Shown here piece after piece: positions 8,398-16,821 of a DNA stretch of 64,000 bases; position 1 is the stretch's first letter, and the number at the start of each line of letters is the position of its first letter. Origin of the DNA: Acetobacter ascendens (lineage in GTDB: Bacteria > Pseudomonadota > Alphaproteobacteria > Acetobacterales > Acetobacteraceae); the NCBI RefSeq assembly GCF_001766235.1, contig NZ_CP015164.1:434001-498000 (forward strand), in the 5' to 3' direction. The notes below the pieces were generated by a model. It was not told the DNA's origin, did not search any database, and saw only the letters and a list, made by a program, of their open reading frames with translations. Made by a program: the position numbers and the translations under genes.

Positions 8398-9010
8398 AGT
8401 AAATTATCCCGATGTGTTCTTTTTTGATAATTGTAACGCGGATATGTTGCGCCGCTTTGCGTATCCGATTGGTGTTCTCGATAACAATGGCTCCACTCCC
8501 AGAGAGATATCCTTCGGCGTGGACTGAACTCCCGTTTTTGGCACTTTTAAGCCAGCCATCAATCTTATGGGAGTTATCTCTGAGCACTTTATGAATAGCA
8601 CGTTCAGCCTCCTCCTTCGAAGTGAAGAATGAAACGACAGGGCGTTTTTCCTTCGTAAACCGGCGTTCGATATATTCCTCGGTTGGATCGACGTGCTTCA
8701 GCAAGACATGCCCTCCTGCCTTGCGATTATGTGGGGGTGCCTCATGGCGGTTGAGATCGAGCCGCTTCTGTCGATGGGGAGAGAGAAGGTTCTGGTTGGT
8801 GGGTAGTCTTGGCGGTTGAGGAGACGGCGAAGGCCGGTGGAAGTGCTCCGGGGCGATATCGGCATGCAGGAAGGTCAGTCGGCCTGCATCCGCTGAGGCC
8901 ACGCGAATGGCCCGAGTGGCCGCGAAAGACCCCGCTGCATGGAGCAGTCCGCCCGGGATCAGGGCGTCCGCAGCCGCACCTGCCAGACCCGCAACAGAGG
9001 GGGGGCGCAT
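8369..9010 (-). CDS. RNase A-like (CdiA-CT type) toxin, N-terminally short
   Basis: 213 residues. From about residue 98 the protein matches my recollection of the bacterial CdiA-CT RNase A domain: GGHVLLKHVDPTEEYIERRF, then FFTSKEEAERAIHKVL, IDGWLKS, and the strands HIRVTIIKKE and IIYYVQTVKL. The His of KHV and an Arg 11 residues later, plus the Thr of VQTV near the end, sit where catalytic residues are described in the Yersinia kristensenii toxin; the final aromatic (Tyr) there is Lys here. The N-terminal 95 residues are low-complexity, Ala-rich then Pro-rich, and look like a linker or a truncated delivery part. No delivery domain is visible. A stop lies just before the ATG, so the gene was probably cut from a longer toxin. 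Confidence 0.68.
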   Translation of the reverse strand: MRPPSVAGLAGAAADALIPGGLLHAAGSFAATRAIRVASADAGRLTFLHADIAPEHFHRPSPSPQPPRLPTNQNLLSPHRQKRLDLNRHEAPPHNRKAGGHVLLKHVDPTEEYIERRFTKEKRPVVSFFTSKEEAERAIHKVLRDNSHKIDGWLKSAKNGSSVHAEGYLSGSGAIVIENTNRIRKAAQHIRVTIIKKEHIGIIYYVQTVKLYQ

Positions 9011-9117
9011 GTGCCCTCAGAGCCGCGCCGTAGCTTATGCCAGAGCGCTTTTTGGGAAGATCATGATTTTGTGGGAAAGTCCGGATCAGTGAATATCACT
9101 ATCCGAACTGTATTTAA

Positions 9118-9285
9118 TATGTAGATCCAAACGACCAGATAGGCTGGTGGTTCGATAACAACATCACCACCCACATCAATATTACGGCCCCGAACGATGA
9201 TCCAAAAGCCATCGTGAAAGAAGCGCGGAATGCTTTTAATGATATACGCTTTAGGGCCAGGCAGGCCAACTTAGGGCTGACCTGA
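9118..9285 (+). pseudogene. Possible C-terminal remnant of a phage tail tape-measure-like protein
   Basis: An open stretch with no start codon reads DPNDQIGWWFDNNITTHINI, then TAPNDDPKAIVKEARNAFND and ends QANLGLT. The strand NITTHINITAP followed by a short amphipathic helix is the way many tape-measure proteins end. The assignment is by shape only and is weak. If right, it marks a prophage that once occupied this island and would be read divergently from the toxin. Confidence 0.3.
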
Positions 9286-10044
9286 TTTATGCTTGTTGGT
9301 GTATGCCGCCAGGAACTATTCAAGATACGGTAGATTTTATCTTGGGTTAATTGCTCTGGCGGTTATTTGCTGGCAATGATTGTCTTTTAAAATGCACAAT
9401 TTATGAGTATTTGAAATGGCGAAATACTTCATCTGCCGTATCAGCAAGTTGTGCATGATGGATTAAATAAACACCTGTTGTTGCTGCTGCCTCTCGTGCT
9501 GATGCTGAAAAAGTCGAGTTTGTAACAACAAGAGCGGCTTGAGCTCCTCGGTGAGTTTTTGCTGTATATACTTGCTGCACAGCTGCGTTTCCAACGGTTC
9601 CGCTATAGAGTTTGCATTGCACGACAATCTTCACGCCTTCTTTTTGTGCAATAACGTCTGCCCCTTGGTCGCCGCTTTGCTTTGTGGCTTGGGCATCCCA
9701 TCCTGCGTTTCTTAATATAAGCGCGCAATATTGTTCATAATCAAAAGGATCCATACGCGGATCAAAAACTGTTGGATCACTACGATACGCTGTTGTGATT
9801 GTGTCAGCTTGCAAGGGTTCGGAAGCGATCTGCTCAATTAAAATCCCGGCAGCAGCACGCAGTTTGTCGCGTCTTTTTTCATCTTGTATGCGAGAGGAAA
9901 TGATTGGAGAAATGCGTGTATTGATAAAGTAATTTATTTCTTTGACCCATTTTGTGACGTCAACGGTCCCATATGCGTCAGCAGTTAATTTCTGAGTTCT
10001 CGCTATTTGAAGGTTCTTTTTTTGCGTATAAATCTCGGTTCTAA

Positions 10045-10949
10045 GAGCCCTTTTGGAAATTCGCTATGATAGGTTTTCAAGAGGTTTTGAGCGTGATTCA
10101 AAGGCAGGATGTGGACGCCAGCACAACGAGGCCGCATGGCCGGAATTACACGCAAGACGAAACGCTATCCGTCTGATCTGACAGATGAGGAATGGGAGCG
10201 CATAGCGCCTCTGATGCCCCCTGCGAACCGGCGTGGTCGGAAACGGACAACCGATTTCCGTGAGATCATCAATGCTCTGCGCTATCTCGTGCGCTCAGGC
10301 TGCGGTTGGGAGATGCTTCCGGTTCATTTTGGCCCATGGCAAACGGTTTACTGGTGGTTCCGCAGGCTGATGCGCCGTTTCCTGTTCCAGACCATTCATG
10401 ATGTCTGTCTGATGCTCGATCGTGAAGCGGCAGGACGCGAAACCAGTCCATCGGGTGGTGTCATTGATAGCCAGAGTATCAAGGCACCCCACGCAAAGAC
10501 ACGTGGTTATGACGCAGGCAAGAAGATCGTCGGTCGGAAACGTCACATCGCAGTTGATACGGATGGCCGCCTTCTCCTGGTCCAGCTGACAACAGCCGAT
10601 ATTTCGGACAGTGCAGGAGGACAGATGATCCTTGATGCCATTCGTAAACGCTGGCCTTGGGTGAAGCACCTGTTTGCCGATGGAGCCTATGACCGCCTCC
10701 AGTTGATGGATAAGGCCACTTTTCTCGACTTCACAGTCGAGATCATCCGGCGGTCAGAGACAGCAAAAGGGTTTGAAATCCTGCCGCGTCGGTGGGTTGT
10801 GGAACGGACCTTCGGTTGGATGATCCGCTGGCGTCGCCTTGTGAAGGACTACGAACAGCGGATCGACGTCGCAGAGGCCATGATCCACATCGCCATGGGA
10901 AGCCTCATGCTACGCCGAAACGCTCATCCGTCAATTTCCAAAAGGGCTC
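10045..10949 (+). mobile_element. IS5-family insertion sequence (IS1031-like group)
   Basis: A 905-bp element with nearly perfect inverted ends, GAGCCCTTTTGGAAATT on each side. It is flanked by TAA at 10042-10044 and 10950-10952, matching the TNA target duplication of the IS1031 group, which is common in acetic acid bacteria. One transposase gene fills it. It interrupts the LprI/Mrr membrane protein gene. Confidence 0.93.
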
Positions 10950-10996
10950 TAATTAAATCCCATGTAGCTTCATATTCATTCTTTTTGACCTTATGA
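10109..10996 (+). CDS. IS5-family transposase
   Basis: A DDE transposase of the IS5 family (DUF4096 N-terminal domain PSDLTDEEWERIAPLMPP, then DDE_Tnp_1). Catalytic blocks are GVIDSQSIKAP (first Asp), HLFADGAYD (second Asp) and RWVVERTFGWMIRWRRL (Glu). The frame contains no stop inside the element: it reads through the right terminal repeat and ends 47 bases out in the host gene, adding about 15 foreign residues. The start may be the ATG at 10109 or the later MAGITRKTK at 10136. Confidence 0.9.
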   Translation: MWTPAQRGRMAGITRKTKRYPSDLTDEEWERIAPLMPPANRRGRKRTTDFREIINALRYLVRSGCGWEMLPVHFGPWQTVYWWFRRLMRRFLFQTIHDVCLMLDREAAGRETSPSGGVIDSQSIKAPHAKTRGYDAGKKIVGRKRHIAVDTDGRLLLVQLTTADISDSAGGQMILDAIRKRWPWVKHLFADGAYDRLQLMDKATFLDFTVEIIRRSETAKGFEILPRRWVVERTFGWMIRWRRLVKDYEQRIDVAEAMIHIAMGSLMLRRNAHPSISKRALIKSHVASYSFFLTL

Positions 10997-11941
10997 CGAA
11001 AGAAGATAAAAGCCATTACAAGAACAGTGATAATAATCATCCATAGGAAAGATTTTCTGCTTTCTTGCTCATTGGTTGGAGCCATAGGTGATGTATATTT
11101 CGGCTCACTTTTTGAGGTGACCTGTACAACAGGTGTTGAAGCCATGAGTTTGGGTACATCATCATCGGAAAGGAACCCTGTGGGGTTATGATATCCGATG
11201 TTTTTTTGCCATTTTATAATAGCAGCACGTGTGCTTTCTCCATACACACCATCGGCAACACTTCCTGCAGGCATATAGCCGAGATTAATAAGTTGTTGCT
11301 GTAGTTTGATATGTTCATTGATATCGCGATTGGCTTCTTCCAAAGAGGCACCAGATAATCTTGTTTTGTATTTATCTGTAATTTCCCCCATTTTGGAAAT
11401 GTAGCAATCTGGATCTGCTTTAGGTGTTCCTTCCATGGGCGCAGACGAATCTATGCAAACCTTTAAGGCTCCATCGTCAGATATGACCTGCTGCTTAAGT
11501 GTTTTCCAACGATCTGCCGCAGCGCGTAGTATGTTTGATCAAAGATCAACTCATGTTGTGCGGCATTACTATTTTCACATAGCAATGTGGCGATGCTATC
11601 TTTGGAGTGATCAACGTTACAATCAAAATCAGGATTGTAATGACCGAATGTCTCTAGTCCTGGAGAGCTTTCTGCTGCAGCGGGATGCACCAAGGATGGT
11701 GTGGCAGGGAAAGATTTTGATGAATGCCCTCCATTAAAATGAGAGAAGGCAAAAATACCGCCAAAAATAATCGCCATACCAGCAATGCCACTTATACGTT
11801 GCTCTGCTTTCTTACGGCGATAGTATTGTCTGGTATAGGCCGCTTTTTTATAGTCCCTAGCCCAGAATGGTTTTGAGCTTCTGCGGCCCATAATACCCCT
11901 CCCCAAAAAAGCTTCGTCATACCCTTGGAAGATGATTTTGG

Positions 11942-12271
11942 GGAGTCAGAGGTTACAATCCTACCGAACCACGGGATGACACATCTCTTTCCACGATTGT
12001 TGAAGAGACAAGATTATCTTGCGCCTATCTTGATGCACTGATCAAAGAACGGGCTGAAGACGAAACGGGCCTCGTATCCGGTATCAAGAGGCTTGTGGAC
12101 CGGTTTGAAGCGGGCTGTCTGCCTAACGGTACAGCAACAAGCGGGCAGGTGCGTTCCGTGATGCGCCGTTTTGGGCTGGTGGCTGCTACTGGTGAAATGG
12201 CATCGGTTTACAAGATTCTGCCGTGGCTATCGGGAGAAGCCATACGGGCTGCGAATTTTTGTTTTTATTGA
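11942..12271 (+). pseudogene. 3' remnant of a DUF927-type phage/plasmid primase-helicase protein
   Basis: An open stretch without a start reads GVRGYNPTEPRDDTSLSTIV and continues to RFGLVAATGEMASVYKILPW and GEAIRAANFCFY before a TGA. The block RFGLVAA.GE followed by a G-E-A-x-R-A-A helix is characteristic of the C-terminus of DUF927 proteins, which act in replication of phages and integrative elements. Only the last 109 codons are left, next to tRNA-Tyr, as expected for the worn edge of an integrated element. Confidence 0.6.
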
Positions 12272-12287
12272 GTATTTTTAAGGAAAA

Positions 12288-12373
12288 TGGTGGAGGGAGT
12301 TGGATTCGAACCAACGTAGGCGTACGCCAGCGGATTTACAGTCCGCCCCCTTTAGCCACTCGGGCATCCCTCC
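12288..12373 (-). tRNA. tRNA-Tyr (anticodon GTA)
   Basis: The minus strand folds as a class II tRNA: acceptor GGAGGGA pairing with TCCCTCC, anticodon loop CTGTAAA with GTA, a long variable arm, the T arm with GGTTCGAATCC, discriminator A and an encoded CCA. The 3' end faces the accessory island, which is the usual position of a tRNA used as an attachment site. I found no second copy of the tRNA 3' end in the window, so an attachment duplication is not shown. Confidence 0.96.
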
Positions 12374-12557
12374 GATTTGTTGAGCCGTGATCTAAAGGGT
12401 TGGAGAAGTGTTGTCAATGCTTTGAAGGACATTCTTTTTCTTTTTGTGGTTTTGCTTTGCTTCGGGTCGTGGCAGGGCTGGACAGCCGAAGGGGATGCGG
12501 GAAAGCTGCCCCCACTTTTGATCTATGATCCTGAACTGAAACAAGGAGAGAATACGC

Positions 12558-13376
12558 GTGAGCAGACATCAAACAGTCAAGCGGCATACACCGCGATCTT
12601 TGGCGGCGCTGGATGCTCCCATCGTGTCTCTTACCGCTTATACGGCTCCCATGGCTCGCCTGCTGGATGCGCATTGTGATCTGCTGCTGGTAGGGGATTC
12701 TTTAGGCATGGTGGTGTACGGTATGGATTCTACCTTGGCAGTCACGCCGGAAATGATGATAGCGCACGGTCAGGCCGTTGTGCGTGGTAGTCAGCAGGCC
12801 TGTGTGGCGGTGGATATGCCTTTTGGCAGTTATCAGGAAAGCCCGCAGCAGGCGTTTCGGGTGGCGGCACAGATTATGGCGCAAACAGGTGCCGGGTGCG
12901 TAAAGCTGGAAGGCGGGCAGGAAATGGCCGAGACCATTCAGTTTTTGGTGCAGCGCGGTATTCCGGTTGTGGGGCATATCGGGCTTAAACCGCAGGCTGT
13001 GCATGCGCATGGCGGCTTCCGTACCGTTGGCCGAGGTGATGAGGCCGAACAGATTTTGGCAGATGCGCGCGCTGTGCAAAATGCTGGTGCATGGGCGGTA
13101 GTGATTGAAAGTACAATGGAACCGCTTTCCCGCAAGATCAGCGAGATATTGCATATTCCCACCATTGGCATTGGGGCTTCTCCCGCATGTGGCGGGCAGG
13201 TGCTGGTAACAGAAGATATGCTGGGGCTGTTCCCTGATTTTACACCCAGATTTGTGAGAAAATTTGCTGATCTGGGTAAGGAAGTTGAGCAGGCTGCGGC
13301 TGCATACGCGCAAGCCGTGCGCAGCCGCAGCTTTCCCGGCCCGGCTGAATGTGTGGGAATGCCAGAGAAAAAATAA
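12558..13376 (+). CDS. panB: 3-methyl-2-oxobutanoate hydroxymethyltransferase PanB
   Basis: The first committed enzyme of pantothenate (vitamin B5) synthesis: it adds a hydroxymethyl group from methylene-THF to 2-oxoisovalerate, giving ketopantoate. The 272-residue TIM-barrel protein shows the family blocks [33 protein letters not shown] (metal-binding Asp), GHIGLKPQ and [10 protein letters not shown] (catalytic Glu). The start is a GTG with AAGGAGAG seven bases upstream. It stands alone between the tRNA and a convergent reductase gene. Confidence 0.95.
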   Translation: MSRHQTVKRHTPRSLAALDAPIVSLTAYTAPMARLLDAHCDLLLVGDSLGMVVYGMDSTLAVTPEMMIAHGQAVVRGSQQACVAVDMPFGSYQESPQQAFRVAAQIMAQTGAGCVKLEGGQEMAETIQFLVQRGIPVVGHIGLKPQAVHAHGGFRTVGRGDEAEQILADARAVQNAGAWAVVIESTMEPLSRKISEILHIPTIGIGASPACGGQVLVTEDMLGLFPDFTPRFVRKFADLGKEVEQAAAAYAQAVRSRSFPGPAECVGMPEKK

Positions 13377-13388
13377 GTTTCTCACTGT

Positions 13389-13418
13389 GTTCCGGGCATC
13401 TGAGGGAGAGCCCGGAAC
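13389..13418. terminator. Hairpin between convergent panB and reductase genes
   Basis: A perfect 9-bp stem, GTTCCGGGC with GCCCGGAAC, and a 12-base loop lies between the two stop codons. There is no T run after it, so it may act as a weak or Rho-assisted terminator for both genes, or only protect the mRNA end. Confidence 0.45.
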
Positions 13419-13435
13419 GCGCGCGTAACTCCGCG

Positions 13436-14527
13436 TTACTGATAACGCGCCAGCCACCACCCGTAAGAAGGTGGTAGAACTTTTCCGGCATCTTTCACGT
13501 GCAAAGCGCGTGCGGCTTCATACGGCCAGTGCGGGTTGGCAAGGAACGGTCGCCCAAGCGTTGCCAGATCCAGCGCACCAGTGCGGATAAGCGCATCTGC
13601 CTGTCGGCCTTCGCTAATATACCATGAGGTTGTGACAGGTAGCGCGGCTTCCTGTTTTACGCGTTGAGCGTACGGGGCCATAAACCCGGCACCCCACGGA
13701 ATATTGGCGGTGGGGGTGGAAAACCCGATACTGACATCCAGAAAATCTAAGCCCACGCCTTTCATTTTCTGAACAAGAGTAATGGATTCCGCCAGAGTTT
13801 GCTCATCCTGTCCATCAAATTCAATTACGCCAAAGCGGGCGGAAAGGGGCAGGTTTTCGGGCCATACGGCACGCACGGCTTCTAGCGTTTCCAGCAAAAA
13901 GCGGCCACGGTTTTCAGCAGATCCGCCGTATTGATCCGTGCGTTTGTTGGAATGGGTAGACCAGAAACTTTGCGCCAGATATCCGTGAGCAAAATGCAGC
14001 ATCAGCCATTTAAAACCGGCATCCCGCGCACGTTCTGCGGCACGCACAAAATCGGCTTTTACACGGGCAATGTCATCCAATGTCATTTCCGTAGGCACGC
14101 GGGGCAGGTTAGCTCCAAATGCTACGGGAGAGGGGGCAATGGGTTGCCAACCTGCGGGGTCTGATTCTGGAATATGGTCATCACCTTCCCACGGTACATG
14201 TGCGCTGGCTTTGCGTCCGGCATGGGCAAGCTGGATACCCGGCACGGCCCCCGCTTTGCTGATGGCTGCCGTAATAGGAGCAAAAGCAGCAGCTTGCTCA
14301 TCATTCCATAAACCAAGGCAGCCGGGTGTAATGCGCCCTTCGGGGGAAACTGCTGTGGCTTCCACCACAACAAGGGCTGCACCACCACGGGCCAGTGTGG
14401 GGTAATGCACGTTGTGCCAATCATTCGGCACACCTTCTTGCGCTGTGTATTGGCACATGGGACCAACCACAATACGGTTGCGCAAGGTAATATCTTTAAA
14501 GGTATAAGTATCAAACAGTGTCGGCAT
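13436..14527 (-). CDS. Old yellow enzyme, NADPH-dependent flavin reductase (YqjM/NamA-like)
   Basis: A 363-residue FMN protein that reduces activated C=C bonds of enals, enones and quinones. It belongs to the YqjM-like class: VVGPMCQYTAQ carries the redox-tuning Cys, HAGRKAS is typical of the class, and the barrel continues with KWLMLHFAHGYLAQSFWS (a variant of the usual His-x-x-His substrate site, here HFAHGY) and the FMN-phosphate loop LATLGRPFLANPHWP. It is divergent from an ArsR-type regulator, with a perfect palindrome between them, so it is probably induced by electrophiles or oxidants. Confidence 0.9.
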   Translation of the reverse strand: MPTLFDTYTFKDITLRNRIVVGPMCQYTAQEGVPNDWHNVHYPTLARGGAALVVVEATAVSPEGRITPGCLGLWNDEQAAAFAPITAAISKAGAVPGIQLAHAGRKASAHVPWEGDDHIPESDPAGWQPIAPSPVAFGANLPRVPTEMTLDDIARVKADFVRAAERARDAGFKWLMLHFAHGYLAQSFWSTHSNKRTDQYGGSAENRGRFLLETLEAVRAVWPENLPLSARFGVIEFDGQDEQTLAESITLVQKMKGVGLDFLDVSIGFSTPTANIPWGAGFMAPYAQRVKQEAALPVTTSWYISEGRQADALIRTGALDLATLGRPFLANPHWPYEAARALHVKDAGKVLPPSYGWWLARYQ

Positions 14528-14563
14528 GCGTAGTCTCCGTTACAGATTAGGTCTGCACGACCA

Positions 14564-14587
14564 TTAGTTCGACTATAATCGAACTAA
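14564..14587. promoter_or_regulatory. Perfect palindromic operator, probable ArsR-family site
   Basis: TTAGTTCGA, six bases, then TCGAACTAA is an exact 9-bp inverted repeat. It lies in the 96-bp gap between the divergent reductase and regulator genes, 37 bp from each start codon, where it would cover both promoters. Its size suits a winged-helix ArsR dimer. Confidence 0.75.
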
Positions 14588-14623
14588 TCCTGTAGGCAAG
14601 AGTTAAGGGCTCAAGCGCAACCC

Positions 14624-14944
14624 ATGAAGCAGTATGATCATCCTGCCCCCGAAGACTTTCAGCTGGCGGGTATTCTGCACGCGCTGGCAGACCCTTTTCG
14701 GCTTTCTGTTGTGCAAAAGCTGATGCAGCATCAGCCTCAGGCCTGTGCACCATTGCAAGATGGGCGGCCTAAATCTTCTATCTCTCACCATTTTGCGGTG
14801 CTGCGTAAATCTGGTTTGTTACGCACGGAAGTTGTGGGGGTGACGCATATGAACAGCCTGCGTTTGCAGGATATGGAAGTGCGCTTTCCCGGCTTGCTGG
14901 CAGCTATTTTGTTGGCGGCGGAGCAAGCTCCGCAACCAGTCTGA
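14624..14944 (+). CDS. ArsR-family transcriptional regulator
   Basis: A 106-residue winged-helix repressor (ILHALADPFRLSVVQKLM, then KSSISHHFAVLRKSGLLRTEV as recognition helix and wing). It lacks the metal-binding CxC motif of ArsR/SmtB sensors and has one Cys, Cys41 in QACAPL. From memory, the C. glutamicum regulator CyeR is an ArsR-type protein that controls a divergent old yellow enzyme through a Cys at nearly the same position, so a thiol redox switch is a reasonable inference. The palindrome upstream is the likely operator and suggests autoregulation. Confidence 0.88.
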   Translation: MKQYDHPAPEDFQLAGILHALADPFRLSVVQKLMQHQPQACAPLQDGRPKSSISHHFAVLRKSGLLRTEVVGVTHMNSLRLQDMEVRFPGLLAAILLAAEQAPQPV

Positions 14945-14960
14945 TATATTGATCTGGCGT

Positions 14961-15944
14961 TTAGGGCACCAGCACGGCGGCACCATCAAACCGCCCATGC
15001 CGTAAATCATCCAGCGCCTTGTTAGCGTCTTTCAGGGCATATGTGGTTGTTGTGGTGTGAATGCCAATTTTGGGCGCGATAGACAGAAAATCTAACCCAT
15101 CCTGACGTGTGAGATTAGCAACGGAAACAATTTCACGCTCTTCCCACAAAATATCGTAAGAAAAGGCAGGTATTTCGCTCATATGAATACCTGCGCATAC
15201 CACGCGTCCGCCTTTACGCAGAGTTTTAAGGGCCGCTGGCACCAAGGCCCCCACAGGTGCAAAAATAATGGCGGCATCTAATTGTTCTGGCGGCAGTTCA
15301 TCAGAGCCCCCAGCCCATGTTGCCCCTAACTCGCGCGCAAAGGCTTGGGTTTTTGCATCACCGGGACGGGTAAAAGCGTAAACCTGCTTTTTCTGCCAGA
15401 CCAGAACCTGCGCAATAATATGGGCCGCAGCACCAAATCCATATAGTCCCACTTTTTGCGCATTTCCGGTTTTTACCAAGGAGCGCCAGCCAATAAGCCC
15501 AGCACATAAAAGAGGCGCGACTTCTACATCAGATCCTTCCTCCCCCAGCGGGAAGGCAAAGCGCGCATCGGCTACGGCCATTGTGGCGTAACCGCCATCT
15601 CGCGTGTAACCGGTAAATACGGGATGATCACACAGGTTTTCATGATGATCACTGCAATAAAAACAGTGCCCGCATGTATGCCCCAACCACGGAATACCTA
15701 CGCGCTGCCCAACAGACAGAGAGGTAACACCGGAGCCAATCTGGTCAATCCGCCCGACAATTTCGTGGCCGGGAATAATAGGTAGCTTGGGGTGTGTGAG
15801 GTCTCCATCTACCACGTGTAAATCTGTGCGGCACACACCGCAGGTCAGCACTTTTACCCGAATTTCACCGGGGCCGGGCACCGGGTCTGCCACTTCCTCC
15901 CATTGCAGGGGTGTTTTGGGCTGGTGCAGACGCATGGCAAACAT
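14961..15944 (-). CDS. Zinc-dependent alcohol dehydrogenase
   Basis: A 327-residue medium-chain dehydrogenase that should oxidise alcohols or reduce aldehydes with NAD(P). Catalytic zinc ligands are Cys in CGVCRTDLH and the GHEIVGRID block with the later Cys; the structural zinc site is the four-Cys lobe CGHCFYCSDHHENLC. The cofactor fold shows VGLYGFGAAAHII in place of the usual GxGxxG. It is convergent with the ArsR regulator gene (17 bp apart). Similar enzymes in acetic acid bacteria are cytosolic and distinct from the membrane PQQ alcohol dehydrogenase; the substrate is unknown. Confidence 0.88.
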   Translation of the reverse strand: MFAMRLHQPKTPLQWEEVADPVPGPGEIRVKVLTCGVCRTDLHVVDGDLTHPKLPIIPGHEIVGRIDQIGSGVTSLSVGQRVGIPWLGHTCGHCFYCSDHHENLCDHPVFTGYTRDGGYATMAVADARFAFPLGEEGSDVEVAPLLCAGLIGWRSLVKTGNAQKVGLYGFGAAAHIIAQVLVWQKKQVYAFTRPGDAKTQAFARELGATWAGGSDELPPEQLDAAIIFAPVGALVPAALKTLRKGGRVVCAGIHMSEIPAFSYDILWEEREIVSVANLTRQDGLDFLSIAPKIGIHTTTTTYALKDANKALDDLRHGRFDGAAVLVP

Positions 15945-16059
15945 GGAGCTTTCCTTTCTGCGGTATCAAACCTTGGCATTTTTCTACCAGACTGAAAGAT
16001 ACCCTGCGCAGGAGAAAGTGAGATGTCCTTGATCTGTCGCAGTTACCGCGGGATTTTTG

Positions 16060-16821
16060 CTAGTTCTGGCTTAAAAGTGGCACAGCACGGCCACCAGCAC
16101 CATTGGTGAATGCCTGAACCTGCACACCAATAACATGCCATCCAACCTGATCATGAAACAGTAAAGGCGCGCCGCTGCTGCCATGTGTGCCAGCGCAATT
16201 ATGCACTAGCATGGGGTTTCCGCCACCATCTTGCGTAATGCTTAAAAAATGGCAGTTCTGATCAGCCGTGATGATATCTGGCTGATTTTGCTCATAACCG
16301 CCCAATACAACAGGCATTCCGGGTGTAAGGGCCTGTTGGGGCGTATTAATATGGAAAACCTCACCCGGTTTGGCGATGGCATGGTCCAGAATAAGCGTGG
16401 CATGGTCTAGCCCGCCGCTATTGTTTTCCTGATCCGTTCTGTAACTGGGAGGAATAATAATTTGCACGGCACGGGCATGGGCCATGTAATGGTCCCCCGT
16501 ATAGGCACGTAAAAAATGCACGCTTTCAGGCTGCACAAACCCGCGCACATGGCTGAGCCATAGGCAGTGCCCAGCAGTTTCCACCACGTTAGGCGCAATT
16601 AAAAAACCGGTGCACCGGCTGCCCAGTTCTGTTTGCACACGCCCCACGGCAGACCAAGGCGGCTGTGTGGCATCCACTCTTTGGCGTGGGTCATGTAGCC
16701 CCACACCAGCCAGATGCGTGCGATAAGCTGGGCCTTCAGCCAAGGCAGCATGGCCTGCAAAGGCAGTTTGCATGGCAGCGGTAAATGCTACCATGCAGGA
16801 AAAAAGAAGGTTACGCGTCAT
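16060..16821 (-). CDS. Secreted trypsin-like serine protease
   Basis: About 253 residues with a signal peptide (NLLFSCMVAFTAAMQTAFAGHAALA). The chymotrypsin-fold triad is visible: VETAGHC (His), DHATLILD (Asp) and GTHGSSGAPLLF (Ser). It should act in the periplasm or outside. I use the ATG at 16821, which directly begins the signal peptide; a longer frame to 16875 would place 18 residues before it, inside galE. The start overlaps the galE stop by 11 bases, so translation may be coupled, although no functional link is obvious. Natural substrates are unknown. Confidence 0.82.
   Translation of the reverse strand: MTRNLLFSCMVAFTAAMQTAFAGHAALAEGPAYRTHLAGVGLHDPRQRVDATQPPWSAVGRVQTELGSRCTGFLIAPNVVETAGHCLWLSHVRGFVQPESVHFLRAYTGDHYMAHARAVQIIIPPSYRTDQENNSGGLDHATLILDHAIAKPGEVFHINTPQQALTPGMPVVLGGYEQNQPDIITADQNCHFLSITQDGGGNPMLVHNCAGTHGSSGAPLLFHDQVGWHVIGVQVQAFTNGAGGRAVPLLSQN

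Larger units (their letters stand above)
9401..11906 (-). pseudogene. Membrane protein with LprI, peptidoglycan-binding and Mrr-nuclease parts; broken by IS5 and a frameshift
   Basis: Removing the IS5-type element and one TAA copy joins ...EYEATWDLI to RTEIYTQKKNLQIAR in frame, and one missing base near 11520 joins the N-terminal part. The rebuilt protein has a cytoplasmic basic start, a membrane segment (GIAGMAIIFGGIFAFSHF), an LprI/DUF1311-like Cys domain (FDCNVD ... LLCENS ... CIDSSAP ... DCYISKM), a peptidoglycan-binding repeat (LQQQLINLGYMPAGSVADGV), a second membrane segment (FLWMIIITVLVMAFIFF) and a C-terminal Mrr-type nuclease (AGWDAQATKQSGDQGADVIA, then VVQCKLYSG). The nuclease motif D-Xn-QxK is intact. 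Orientation predicts the LprI and peptidoglycan-binding parts outside and the nuclease inside the cell. I do not know a function for this combination. Confidence 0.72.

Noticed and set aside
8907..9092. Plus-strand frame opposite the toxin N-terminus
   Set aside because: Compositional artefact of GC-rich sequence; no family pattern, and the toxin frame is better supported.
12702..13460. A 252-codon minus-strand frame opposite panB
   Set aside because: panB is complete on the plus strand with all its motifs.
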